Assembly (NCBI GenBank): GCA_005408345.1 | Contig: SEMN01000159.1 | Span: 124,001-188,000, forward strand | Direction of reading: 5' to 3' | Source: Macquaria australasica | Lineage: Eukaryota; Chordata; Actinopteri; Centrarchiformes; Percichthyidae | Length of the DNA: 64,000 nt | In this document: piece by piece, positions 13,090-24,740 of the stretch | Layout: every line of letters starts with the position of its first letter | Numbering within the stretch: the stretch's first letter is position 1 | Made by a program: the position numbers and the translations under genes | The notes under the pieces: model-generated | What the model was told of the DNA's origin: nothing | Databases searched by the model: none | The model's input: only the letters and a program-made list of their open reading frames with translations

Positions 13090-13495
13090 TCACTCTATGG
13101 TAATGGAAGCCAGCTCCTTGGCCTGGGCATGCTGCTGCTGCTCTTCTTCAAACACCTCTGGGGAACTGCCTCCTACACTGTTGTCCACCTTGGTCTCCTC
13201 CGTCATAGTCGCCGTCTCATCGGCGTCCATCTTGAGGGAGGCTGGGGCTTCCAGGGGATCCAGGGGCTCGGGTGAAAGGAAGCCAGAGGAACTCTCGCAA
13301 TTCTGGGTAGAGGAGGAGACCTGGGAGATGACAGGCATCTGGACTGAGGAGGAGGACGAGGCCGCAGTGGTGGTGGAGGTGGAGGTGCTGCCCGGGTAGA
13401 CGGGGTGGTGTTGGGACTCCTCTAGCTCATATTGGACTCCCAGCGCCTCCTCCTCCTCCTGTACCTGGCTCAGGTAGTCGGGCACGAGGAAATCA
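13090..13495 (-). CDS. zbtb44: zbtb44 terminal coding exon (C-terminal tail)
   Basis: The acceptor TTTGCAG ends at 13496; the exon begins T|GATTTCCTC and completes the Ser codon left open by the previous exon, giving S-S-D-F-L-V-P-D-Y-L as in vertebrate ZBTB44. It then runs through EEEE-, STSTSTTT-, SSSSS- and EEEQQQ-rich tracts containing the conserved SVQMPVISQ, to a TGA at 13092-13090. The opposite strand is also open here (13085-13399) because of codon bias; that frame is a shadow. Confidence 0.93.
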
Positions 13496-16400
13496 CTGCA
13501 AAGATGAAGAGAACGAGAGGAGTTCAATGTCCTTTCATTTGCTACCTTGACACATTTTCTTTCATTTAAACTGCACCTGCTGACAATTTAATTTTCACAA
13601 TGTTCACAAATATACATGCCCCAGGATAAGAACAATGTGCTTAGTGATGTCCTGAGCACAAAAAGAGACAGATTTCTATGTTGTATCCAAAATGAGTTTG
13701 AGAAATAAGCTTTCATACACATGGAGCACTGATGACTAGAACCTAATCAGTAGACAGTACAAACAATACTGACAAATTGTAATGTTCCACGTCTTCCAGG
13801 AACAATTGCCTGCACAAAGGAGGTTGGTTTGAACAGAATGTCATGACATTTGGTAGACAGACAGGCCTTAGACCAAGGAACAAGTTGAGACAGAACTGGG
13901 CCTGGACATTTATCTTTTTTATCCAGACCATAAAAGTGAACTGACAGAAGGAGCCTTCATTCCAAATAAAACATGGTATATCTGGAAGATGTCAATACAA
14001 ATGCTAACAGTAATGACTGATTGTAACATCAAGTCTGACAACCGCTCAACCAGGCAGAGGTTAAAGCTGAAACGATTACTTGATTCATCGATTAGTCACT
14101 CAACAGAAAATGAATCAACAAATGAATGCAACTATTTTGATGACTGATTGTTTGATTGATTGATTGTTTAGGCCATTTTAAATCTAAAAAATCTTCACAT
14201 TGTAAAGCTTCTCAAATGTGATGCTTTTAATTTGTTGTCTTAGGTATGTGGGAACAGAAACAGCTTCAACGTTTGGTTCTTCAGATGTGAATTATAAATG
14301 TCAATGGTCTAAACTGAAACACACAAAATGTATTCTGGCTGCAGTGCATTGTGGTCTATGGAGGCTACTGTTGTAACCAATACTGGTATCTATGCATTGA
14401 CTTTGATAGGTTTTCCCCTGTATCACTGGTCAATTTAGTGAAATAAAATGAAGCTATAGAAAAGCTGTCGCTCATCTAAAAGCTGTTGCTCCACTGCTGC
14501 TAGGACTTTAGATAGCTGATTTATTTTGGTTATGAAACTCATCTTGAAGTCATGGCACATGGAAGGCTAGAGAGGATCTCAAGGATATTATGTTGTGCGT
14601 TTTCCTGAGATCACACGGTAATGATTTCAGTATATCTAAACAGTTTCTTTTGTGAATAGAGAAATAAATATTCCATGATCTTAAAATGTGTTTCCTCAAG
14701 GTTACAGAATATGTTTTGTTAACTTAAAAGGGAAAACCTGGGCCCCATTTTTACAAATGTTGGTGTCTAAATGGTAATAGTTACCATTAGTTTTGGAATT
14801 GGTCCAGTAGATTACCTCTGCCAGCATCCGAACGGGCTGCAATGTAATCCTTTGGGGCAATTGCGTCTGTGAGAAGTCTGTCCACTAAAAGTTCTTGTTT
14901 TTGCCACAGACAGACTCTGTTATTCGAAGTGTCTGACAACATTATGGAAAGGATCCCTACAGAGACAGACCATTTGTTAAAGAGTAACATCCTTTCGTCT
15001 TCCTGCAACAACTCAACCATCTAGCGAGATTTCAGAGCGAGACTTTTCCTTGAGGGAGACTTCCTGTTTCTGGTTAAACAAAAAAGGATCTTACTCTTTA
15101 ACAAAACGCCCCAAAGGATTATGTGGCATTGCAGCCCTTTCGCAGATGCGGGCGGAGGCGATCTACTGGACCAATTCCAAAACTTTTGGTAAGTATTAAG
15201 TCATTTAGACCCCAAAATTTGTAAAAATAGGACCCAGGTTTAAAGTTTTCCTTTAAGTCATACCATTTCCTTGTGATTACACAACAATTCTTTTGGGAAT
15301 ACAGGGTAACTAGGCTTATATTAAGTTCCCAAACTAATTCATCTTGAATCAGACTATATTCGGAAAAATAATTCCATGCATGTTCTTTCCAACCCTCCAT
15401 ACATATTATTTACAATTGATGCATACCTGTGGGCACAAACAACAGAATTAACTCTAATCTAAATCTAAGGTGCATTGGCAACAACCTTTTGTGATGGCTT
15501 AAGTGTAATTGGTGTTTAAGGATGGTTATTTCCTTCACATGTTGCCAGTATATTTAGTGGACCAGTGGATGGTGGGCCAAGATGAGTGTTGCCTCAACTC
15601 TTGAAATTTGATCTATACACAACGCATTCCTGGTCTAGCTTGGTCCCACTTGGTCTTCATGTGATAATACCCTACACAATTCCATTTGAATTCCTATGAC
15701 AGAGGCCCTTTAAAATGTGTGAGTGCACTGTGTGACCATGGTTGTAAACTAGATTTATCAGACTTCCCAGTCCTGCAGCTTAACATGTACAGACCATCAA
15801 ACAGTGGGGATTAGAGCTCAGTATTCAGAATAAATAGTTAAGGTCAAGTGTAACTGTCCTCTGCGACGAGGACGACAGCTGAATCTGACAAACTGCTCAA
15901 CTTAGAAAAGAAATACAGTGTAGTTAACATATCTTTTTATGTGAAGACTGAGGATGGGAGTTAAGAGTCTGACTGGACTGCCAGAGAATTTTCCACACTG
16001 TTATGATCTCAGGCGTAGACCTTCTACTATAAAACTTTTGAGGAGTCAATGGCCCGTTTGAGTCCTGCCGACCTGTGAGGCCTTGAGTTGATTAAGAAGT
16101 GGAAAAGTCTGGGAAATAAAAACACTCCTCGACTTTATAAAGACACTGTGTTCTGACTTTCACGATGCTTTGTGGGCTGAGCTGCTGATAAAAACAAACA
16201 GCCCACTCTATTTGGTTAAGGAAAATCCATTCATATAGAAACAAATAAGAGACGACATAATGATTATTGTATGACCAAAGGTTTGAGGACATAAAGTTTT
16301 CAAGGTGCAATTATTTCTCTCATGACCAAAGAGTAGGACTATAATGAGTGTTTAAAACAACACTGAAGTTATCTAAGGTGTACAGTGTACTGTACAGTTG

Positions 16401-19400
16401 GGTACTAATTTTGGCAGGTGGTCAGTGTATTTAGAAAACTTAACTCACTTAATTTTGTACACTTGATAACCCACTTCTTCCTCATATCTCATGGAATTTT
16501 GTCAGTAAACAGAGCCGAGACTTGAGGTATTTGCCATCTCCTCTTAATGATGAATGTTGAAGGTATAGTTCAACCTTTTGGGAAATACACTTATTTCGCT
16601 CGCTTTCTTTCCCGAGAGTTAGATGAGAAGATCAACACCACTCTCACGTCTGTACGATAAATATGAAGCTACATCCAGCAGCTGGTTAGCTTAGCTTAGC
16701 ATAAAGACTGGAAACAGCTAGCCTGGCTCTGTCCAAAGGTAACAAAATCCACCAGCACCTCTAAAGCTCACTGATTAACATGTTGTTGTTGTTTGTTTAA
16801 TCCATACAGAAAAAGCAGGGTAAAAAAGGCAATTCACCGTTGGCGTATTTTGTTACCTTTGGACAGAGCCAGGCTAGCTGTTTCCCCCCGTTTCCAGTAT
16901 TTATGCTAAGCTAAGCTAACCGGCTTCTGGTTCCAACTACACATTTACAGAACAGATTTGAGAGTGGTATCAATCTTCTCATCTAACTCTTGGGAAGAAA
17001 ATGAATAAGCATATTTCCCAAAAGGTCAAACTCTTCCTTTAAATAAGTGAAATTAAAACTCCCCAATACAGTCAAATACTTCAGGTACACTTGATCTGAG
17101 CATTCAAATCAATTGCAATCATCTCAAAAACAATTCTACACAACCAAAGGCATAAAAGGAAAAACGATCAAATGAACCTCAGGTATTAGAATCTAAACTG
17201 AAGTTATTTTCTGATCCAGGTGAGATCTGAGTAAATGATGGGGGTCAGCGCCCCCGGACTCCTCACCTGCTCTGGAAGTAGTTTGCTAGTTCGGATGCCT
17301 CATGGTTCAGACTCCTCAGGTGTACAATTAAATTGCCAGAGTTGGTGAACATGGCGCCGCACGTTTTGCACTCGTAAATCCGCGGCTTGCGGATTATGTG
17401 TCGGGAGACCCTCATGTGGTGCTTATATTCACCGAAGGACGTGAATGTGGCGCTACAAATCTGGCACCGGAAACAGCGTTTACCTTCGTGCTTCAGCCGA
17501 TGCATCTTTAGGGAGTAGGCGCGTGTGAACTTTTTCCCACAGCGGTCACACTGGAAAGGCTTAATGCCTGGAGGAAGAAGAGAAAACCAAAGTTCAGCTG
17601 GTCTGTATGTTAGCATCACAGAAGTGTTAAGATCTGTGTGTGGGTGAGGTGAGGTGAGGAGGGGGTTTAATAACTACATCTTGCCACAAAGTCTGCCTTA
17701 ACTGCCTTAACTGTTTCCAAATCACTGTTTCCCAGAATGCCCGGAACAAAAAGCCTCATCCATAGATATTTTGTAGGCTTTCCATAGTGTTGCATCAGCT
17801 AGTCCCAGTCATGTTGCGTGAATCACACTGACTCATGCTTTACTTTGTTTATATACTTAAATCTGCTAAGTTCAAATAACCTATTCTGAATGCTGCCATC
17901 ATTTACACAGCAGAATAAAGATGTTAAAAATGTTTCAATTCTATTTTGTAAAACAAACTGCTCAAAACAAACTATGACTTCTTTTATTATTTCACTGACA
18001 TTTAAAGAACATCTACATTAAAACAATACCCAAACATACTTACACTGGTTGTGTTGTAGGCTAAGTTAATTGTCTATCCATCTATCTACCTATCCATCTT
18101 GACTTTCTCTCTGACCTTTCTTGTCTGGTTACTGCGTTTGGACAAACAGCCAAGTCTAAGAAAAATGGTGGCTCCAAAATCCATACCAGACTAATTAAAC
18201 CCCCAGAGTTACCGGGAACCACTAACAACAATATTTATATGTCAATATATAATAAGTCTACGCTCCTACACTATCTTGAAAGGTTAGCTAAGAGTTATGT
18301 AGATTTCGTGGCTTATGTTTAGTTCTGATGTACACTTTATACTGCCCAGACTTGTATAAATCATATCAAACCAAATCAATTCAATTTTCCATACATAGAC
18401 TCCAGCCAAGGTCAGAAGACAGCTCAAAGATGATCAAGGGAAAAAGGTTGAAAAACTAAGTATGCATAATCTGTGTAATTCACACTTATTTTTCATGCTT
18501 TTTGAATCAGGTATGCAAGAGTCTCAGCATCATATGCTCTGTAAATTCTGGACTCTTCCCCATCACAGCTTGATGACTGAAGGCAAATTATATTGCAATA
18601 TATATCAATCTCATTTAACTTCTGATGTAACAAAACATTTCAAATGCAAGATTAAAACCAACAGTGTTGTAATATGAGTAAAGAGCGCCAACGTGGCCAT
18701 TTGTTCAATTTCTACATGATCTAAAAATAAGCGAGGACAGAACATCCAAAACATCTTATAACAGGCGTGCTTTCAAAAAGCTTTCCTCTGAATTTCCTTA
18801 TATGTACGATACACGTCCTGTAAATGCTTTTCACCCCCTTGGAGTTCTTTTTTTTTTTCCTTTTTCTTTTTTAAAACATTGATTCACAGTGGATGTAATA
18901 TGGCTTTTTTACACTAATAAAATAAAAAAGCCCAAAAACCTTTACTATGATACACCTTAAAAGTAAACTCCACTCATTTTACACATCAAAGTGTGTTTCC
19001 AGGTGTTGCGGAGTACTACTGCATATGTGAAAACAGTTGTATAAAGCCTTTAGTGTCTCCAGAGGGAGCTGTGTGAAGTCTGATAAATTACACGCGAGTC
19101 AGCGTCAGTGGGGCTGAAAGACTACAAGTTTGAAAATGAAAGAAGACTACATTAGCTGGCGCTAAATAGCATTTCACATACCGGAGTGTATGAGCATATG
19201 CTGCTTCAGGTTTTGAATACGTGTGAATCTGACTCCGCAGGTTGGACATTGGAAGGGCCTGTCGGGGCCATTGGTTCCGGGCCTGGCTGAAGGGCTGATA
19301 TAGAGGTGGTATGGATACTGAATACCTTCTAACCTGAAATACAAAGAGAGGACACATCAAAGTGATATTCAAGCTTGTATGTGCCCTTACTTACATTGAA

Positions 19401-21989
19401 AAATGCAGCTGTCCCTACATGAACACTTAAAAACATCTACTTTGACATAACAATAAAGTAACGCTTCCAGAGTAATCTGCTTGTCTCCTTGCATATAGAA
19501 CATAGCTTGTAAGGTTTGAGGGGAAATTAAGTAAAGTGACTGGTATATTAACAAAAATGTTGTAAGATGTTTTAGAACACAAAACACTGAGATGTTAGTG
19601 ACGTTAGTGTTTGACGTTCATAGATTTCCAGTTAGCTTCCACATAAAATGTATCACGCATGTTTGTGGCTCGAGGCTTCTACAACATTCAGCCAGCATTC
19701 TGTATATTATAGTGCATCATGTCTTTGCCACTTCAGCATGACATCTAAATTTATTAGCTAAACAGGTGTGGTGCAGACACCCAGTTATGAGGTTCATGTC
19801 TATATAGTCTTTACTGCTTATGACTTGCCTCTCTGCAAGTTGCAACAAATCATGATACCTTTCATCATCTTCTGCATGTCCTCCAGTGTTCGAGGTGCTC
19901 TGCATTGACGGCAAGCCCTCAGACACTCCCTCATCCATCGACCCTGAAAAGAGGAAGAAAGAAATGACTCATATGGTAGCTGTCTACTGAATTTGTGACT
20001 ACAGAATAAAGTCTAGAGCATGTCATCTTGGATGGGGTTAGACTAATATACTGTAGGTCTTTGAGGGCTAATCCCATATTTAAGGATTGATGCTGCTGGA
20101 TTCCAATTCACTGTGCTATTCAGCAGTTTAGGAAAAAATGACGAGTGTTCCCATTTTCTTTTTATTTATGGCAGGGCAGAAAAGCCTTTCAAACAGCATT
20201 TGGGCCACTGGACAATAAAACTTTCCACTGAGACCAATACAAATAAAAGTCTTGTAGGTGAGTAGGCAGCTCTGATGGCTGGGGGACGCAGGTTTGATTG
20301 CATGTTTTACAAGACAACGCTGTATTAACTGGGTCAGGACACAGCCTTTATTATAACGGTGATAGATACAGTCACACCAACACGCTGATATGGGATTTAA
20401 CTGTATTTTGAAGCTAATATATCCATGTAACTATTGACTAACGGTGAAGTATTTAAACTTTAAGACAACAAATCATAAATGCATGATTAATTGACTGATT
20501 CCTCTAACGTAACCTGTAACCCCATACATTTAGGTAGTTGGCTAATAACATGCCCCTTGCCTCTGGAGGGTTGCTATAAGTTACTACTGTAGGTAGTAAG
20601 CTAGTTAGCCGGACATGCTAACATTTACAGCTTACAATGTTTAATTCACTCCTTATACTACTGCTCTTGTATTTTTGGTTTTGAATGGATAAAAAAAAGA
20701 AAAAAAAGACGCAACCCTACAAACTCTTTATATAGGAGTATTGCTCCAACTACAGTCACATGCACTCTGTTTCAACATGTGGAGAAATCCAAAGACTGAT
20801 GGACCTGCTGTGCCGTGTTACTGTTGCTAAGCTATGACTGGACAATTGATGTTCGAGGGAGAGCTTTAGCGAGCGGTCAGTTCTAAATGCTGTGGATCAG
20901 TTAGGTAAGGAGAATAGCCCCACCTATAGAGGACGACTGTGGACTGATGAGGAGCTCCTCCTGGACCTGTTCACTCCCTGGCACCGTCTGCTGGTCACTC
21001 AGCGAGCTCTGGGAGGCACTGACTGGTTGCGAGGATGCCTCTTGGACCTCCTCATCACTGAGACGCTCCACCTTCACCCTCACATCTTCCTCCTCTGCCG
21101 GCACTGGCGACGACACCGCCTTGGAGCTCTCACACGTTAGGAAGTCACTGAGCCGCCGGCCGACTACCACCTCTGAGGTCCCTGTGGCGCCTTGCTCTAA
21201 ACAACGAGGGCTCTCTGGGAGCTTAGATTTGTCTGAGTGGAACCTCCGGTCGATACCGAACGGGAAAGTCCATGGGAAGGCTAGGGAGGACTCCACGGGC
21301 TGGGCTGTGCTGTCTGAAAATGAAGGGGATGGGTTGGGGATCTGAGGGGAGGTGGTGACCATCTGTGTAGTGCATTTGAGTGGGCTCTCAGGCGATGCCA
21401 TTGTTACAAAGCTTTTGCGTTTCCGTCGCGATTCGCGGCATATAGGAACGTTTCTCTCCATCACGCTGCAGTCAGACGAAACAGGCGACACGCTGCCATC
21501 CAATGGCGTCAGGGCACAGTTCGATGAGGCGCTCTCTGGTGCCGATTCATGCGGTTTATCTGCCGTCATGTTGTTGTTGTTGTTGTTGTTACCCGGGCTC
21601 CACAGAATACTGGACTTCATGAACTCTGAACATGTGCTAGCCACAGCAAACATCTGCATGTAACTCGCAGCTGCCAGAACGTCGATGATATTCTCCGTGC
21701 TAATGGAGAGGGTAGATGTGTAAGCATATTCCAACAGAGGAGCGAAGCCACTAACGGTCACGTGATGAAGGTCCAACACAAACTTGTCCTCATCCTCTGG
21801 CCGGCCCACCAGTTTAGAGCGGAAGAATTCGCTGCAGCAGGCCAGGACCACTTTGTGGGCCAGGAAGAGCTTGTCTTGGACCCGGATGGTAACATCACAT
21901 AAGTGACCCTCGTTGCGTAAAGCATTGAGCTTCTCTAGCATCTCCTGGCTGTGGGAGGTCGAGCTGTGGGTGAAGGTTTTGACCCCCAT
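13090..21989 (-). CDS. zbtb44: zbtb44: BTB and C2H2 zinc-finger protein 44 (5 coding exons, 669 aa)
   Basis: Coding exons, read on the minus strand: 21989-20924, 19943-19859, 19333-19182, 17567-17267 and 13495-13090, with stop TGA at 13092-13090. All junctions are GT-AG and phases close exactly (2010 nt, 669 aa). The N terminus MGVKTFTHSS and the BTB/POZ domain (about residues 16-125) match vertebrate ZBTB44. A basic stretch RRKRKS follows. Four C2H2 fingers use C413/C416/H429/H433, C441/C444/H457/H461, C469/C472/H485/H491 and C501/C504/H517/H523. BTB domains mediate dimerisation and corepressor contact in this family, and the fingers bind DNA, so a nuclear transcription regulator is expected; its targets are not deducible. 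The C-terminal tail (535-669), acidic and Ser/Thr-rich, looks longer than the human tail I recall (570 aa protein). Exon 1 is non-coding (near 24.4 kb). Confidence 0.95.
14721..15258. mobile_element. Fold-back (MITE-like) element in zbtb44 intron 5
   Basis: The left arm (from 14721: ACTTAAAAGGGAAAACCTGG, then ATTTTTACAAAT, GTCTAAATG, TTTTGGAATTGGTCCAGTAG, GGGCTGCAATG, AATCCTTTGGGGC) recurs as its reverse complement in the right arm ending near 15258. The arms match over about 170 bp with few differences, giving a near-palindrome of about 540 bp. No transposase frame exists, so it is a non-autonomous DNA transposon or fold-back element. Confidence 0.8.
16556..17041. mobile_element. Fold-back repeat with GCTTAGCTTAGC core, zbtb44 intron 5
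   Basis: The left part (TTCAACCTTTTGGGAAATA, GAGTTAGATGAGAAGATCAA, AGCTTAGCTTAGCATAA, AACAGCTAGCCTGGCTCTGT, CCAAAGGTAACAAAAT) is repeated in reverse complement in the right part, ending with TTTGACC-type sequence at 17041. The whole is about 486 bp and palindromic except for a central ~100 bp. Diverged relatives sit at 28650-28876, 49612-50230 and 58430-58572. Confidence 0.85.
17267..17567 (-). CDS. zbtb44: zbtb44 coding exon with zinc fingers 2-4
   Basis: The acceptor CTTCCTCCAG ends at 17568 and the donor AGCAG|GTGAGG begins at 17266. The 301 nt exon encodes IKPFQCDRCGKKF through to ELANYFQS, including C2H2 fingers 2, 3 and 4; the HEGKR and RKPRIYE linkers are as in mammalian ZBTB44. Fingers 3 and 4 have five-residue spacing between the two His (HMRVSRH, HLRSLNH). 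Confidence 0.97.
18960..19085 (+). repeat. Interspersed repeat, short copy (CTCCACTCATTTTACACATC)
   Basis: Second copy of the 8570-9010 repeat, in the same orientation, ending shortly before exon 4 of zbtb44. Shared words include ATTTTACACATCAAAGT, CAGGTGTTG, GAGTACTACTGCATAT and AGTTGTATAAAGC. Confidence 0.65.
19182..19333 (-). CDS. zbtb44: zbtb44 coding exon with zinc finger 1
   Basis: The acceptor TTTGTATTTCAG ends at 19334 and the donor TCCG|GTATGT begins at 19181. The 152 nt exon continues the Arg codon of the previous exon and encodes EGIQYPYHLYISP, then RPFQCPTCGVRF with His429 and His433. The reading frame is set by phase; the longer open frame in this region is a different, spurious frame. 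Confidence 0.95.
19859..19943 (-). CDS. zbtb44: zbtb44 short linker exon
   Basis: The acceptor TTCCTCTTTTCAG ends at 19944 and the donor GAAAG|GTATCA begins at 19858. The 85 nt exon encodes SMDEGVSEGLPSMQSTS followed by an acidic HAEDDER, matching the human SVDEGVSEGLP segment that follows the BTB-bearing exon. It takes phase 1 in and leaves phase 2. Confidence 0.93.
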
Positions 21990-22027
21990 GTTGGAGTCAG
22001 TTTCTGACAGTGTACAGGAAATGCGTC
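20924..22027 (-). CDS. zbtb44: zbtb44 first coding exon (BTB domain; CDS 21989-20924)
   Basis: The acceptor CCGTGCAG after a long T tract ends at 22028, leaving 38 nt of 5' UTR before the ATG at 21989-21987. It encodes the BTB domain and the linker RRKRKS, ending SSSIG at a rather weak donor (TATAG|GTGGGG). If the intron were retained the frame would stop at 20901, giving a finger-less 362 aa product. A run of seven Asn codons (AAC repeats, about 21570-21592) is a local oddity. Confidence 0.95.
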
Positions 22028-22285
22028 CTGCACGGAGATGGACAAAAAAACAAAAAAAAAAAACCCTTCACTTCAGTCTGCAAAAGCTAAACCATATGAC
22101 CTGCGTCTGAGGAGTCAAAGATCCATTTCTGGAAGAAAAAGAAAAAAATTGATCAATGTTAATAAAAATGTTTTGCTAAGCTTTGTTATTCTTTTGTGTC
22201 AAGTACTTTACATCATTATTGTTTGTATATAGCAATGTCAATGTGTCTAATAATTACCTTACTAAACAAAATCCAGCCCTAGCAG

Positions 22286-22680
22286 TTAAAGAGGTACTGC
22301 ACACTTCAACCTGTTTTTTGAGCTGTAAACTAAATGATATGACTGTGCTGTGATGAAACACATCAGTGCTGGTGTTAATATTGACATTTCTTACCAAATG
22401 TATAAAAATCGGCATTTCATGGGTTGAAAATGGCTCAACACGCCATCTACTGTTTTAAATCAGCCCTGAACCTGGAAGAGTCAACCGGTTGGGACCTGTC
22501 TACATCATGAAATTTATATAAAAGAAAATTCTAATCAGTGTCAGTCAGTCTCCCCCTGTGTCCCCTGACCCACACACTACATAACCACAAGGCCACGCCT
22601 CCTACAGTTGTTGTTCCCTCACTCGTCTATTGCTGGGAGAGAGGGTTCTAGCTGAATTTGAGGGTGGAGTTACACTTTAA
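22286..22680. mobile_element. Putative TTAA-flanked MITE in zbtb44 intron 1
   Basis: It starts TTAAAGAGGTACTGCAC and ends GGAGTTACACTTTAA, so the termini are weakly inverted and share TTAAAG ends. It has about 395 bp, no coding frame, and a sharp change in composition from its flanks. The assignment rests on the termini only. Confidence 0.45.
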
Positions 22681-24396
22681 AGAATCAGGTGTTAAATTAC
22701 AGATGTCACAGTGGTTTGAATCACTCCATTAGAAATCAATAAGTACAAAGACAAAATGAGATGTTAAATATCACTCTGGAAAATACAGTCCCATGGTAAA
22801 GACAGGATGAAAAAAGGGCAGGCGCATTGTGGAAGGCAGTGGGTGTAAGTAGAGAAACACTAAGGTGCTCTCTGAGGGGAAGGCAAGGCAAGGGGGTGAA
22901 AGCAGGGTAGGGAGCACAGAGGACAAAATGCCAAGTTATGTAACAACAATCAAAGCAGATGCGCAGCGATGCGAGCCAGACCCATGTGGAGGCCAGTGCA
23001 CTACAGGATGCTCAGCAGCTGTCTGCAAGACATGTGGATTCTCTGAGGCATGAGATTTTCCATCAAACAAAAGCTCAAGTGTAGGGGCTCTCGCAGGGAG
23101 AGCGCGCTCCCCTTTACACACACACACAGACCAAAGGAAAATACTCTTGGGCTATGTTGGCCCAGTAAAGGCATGGTGAATTATAGACCTGGGCTGCGGA
23201 GTTGCAACAGGAGAGTGCCTTGCCTGCACCAGCAAACAGGGCTACAACAGTACATTTGATAGCCAGAAACACCATACAATGACTAGAAAAATAACAACCT
23301 TTCCCTGGTTATAGTTTCTCAGATGTGAGGATTTGTTGATGGTTTCTGTTTCACTTCACCGGACAATGAACACAAAGGTGTTTGTTTTGTTTTCTTCATT
23401 GGGTCAGACAAAATAAGCTATCTGAAGACATTACTGGGCCATTTATTAGTTATAAGCATTGTATATACGTATAGATCAACTGATTAATCAATGATTATGT
23501 AACCAAGAGTCAGCATCGACAGTTACAAACTACTCAAATTCATCAAAAAATAAAATAAAAAGTATTATAGCGATAGGGCAGAGGAGGCGTAGCCTTCAAC
23601 CTGGTACTTTCACTCTGTTTACATCACGTACTAGCATGTGACCACAAGCTGTGGACTCAAAGTGCACACACGTAGCAGAAAGGCTGTGTGTGTGCGGCGT
23701 GGAGGCTAAGTATCCAGTGAACAAGACGCTGAACAAACACGTTTGCGACAACTATCACAGTTTAGCACTAGCTAACAGTGTCAAGCTTCTACGTCATGTG
23801 AGCCAGGAGATGAAAAGTACATCCGATTTAAACTGTCAAAATAAAATAAAAGTGACCATAGTGCAATGCTTTTTAGCTTGGTCTTTCATTTGAAACAAAC
23901 AGGGTCGTGCTCTAACTTTGTAATGCATGAATACACGTCATTAGAACTGTCGCTTTCATAAAATTTCATAAAATGACATTTTACCCATTATTTGTTACAC
24001 ACATACCAACTGACCCGTATTGTTCTGCTCAAAAATAGTTCTGTTCATGTACTATATTATATTAAATATTATTCCTTTGAGGTTTATTGATACATACATT
24101 CAGCCATTACAATACGCAAAACATAAACCTTCTGACGAGCAAGTAGCAAAAAATAAGTCGTTCAATTTACCAATTATTTTGAAGCCGAATTTGCCCGATT
24201 TCCGGTTTGACCGTGGATAACCCTGGATACGTCGACGCGGCTGCTGCCCATTAGCTACCAAGCTAACGCTAGCCGACACCACACTGCTATTAGTTGGTAC
24301 CTTTGTCCTCGCCGATGCTTGGACAACAAAGTAGCCGCATTAAAGTGTACACGGCGGGGTTACCGTTAGCACACAGACCGTACGAAGGGGATTTAC

Positions 24397-24570
24397 CTGC
24401 TGGGATGAGGCCCGTGATAACGGCTGGGCCTCGGGATGCAAACGGCTCAGCTGACAAAAAGCAGCGACAGTCGGAGACAGCGGTGCGCCCTGCCGCTTCC
24501 CTCCGACCACTCACATTCCCTGCGCTCCTCGGGCAGCTGTCAGCCTGCCAGCCGCCGAAACTCACAGTTG
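24397..24570 (-). other. zbtb44: Probable zbtb44 non-coding exon 1 (5' UTR)
   Basis: On the minus strand a strong donor, AGCAG|GTAAAT, begins at 24396 inside the only GC- and CpG-rich stretch upstream of the coding exons. Joining it to the acceptor at 22028 gives a 5' UTR of a short non-coding exon plus 38 nt, the usual layout for ZBTB genes. The 5' end is not observed; 24570 is a placeholder. Confidence 0.5.
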
Positions 24571-24740
24571 CATTAACACTCGCGTGTATTCACATCACAA
24601 CAGGCTGGTGTTAAAAGTTTCCGAGGTGCTGTTTTCATTCCTTTGTGCTCCCCGCTGTCCTCTCTGCGCTGTATTTGTATCCCCACAATGCAACGCGCAT
24701 CTCTCACGGTACCGTACTGTAAAAAACAGGAAGTCCAACG
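24480..24740 (-). promoter_or_regulatory. Probable CpG-rich zbtb44 promoter
   Basis: This stretch contains CpG-rich words (GCGCCCTGCCGC, CAACGCGCATCTC, CCAACGCGACTCGG) and an ETS-like ACAGGAAGT at 24726-24734, and lies directly upstream of the inferred exon 1. No TATA box is evident, as expected for a housekeeping-type CpG promoter. Boundaries are inferred. Confidence 0.45.

Noticed and set aside
13085..13399. 104-codon plus-strand open frame opposite the zbtb44 terminal exon
   Set aside because: Antisense shadow of the Ser/Glu-rich tail; composition mirrors the opposite strand.
20947..21345. 132-codon plus-strand open frame opposite zbtb44
   Set aside because: It lies antisense to the zbtb44 BTB-linker exon and reflects its codon bias; no homology recognised.
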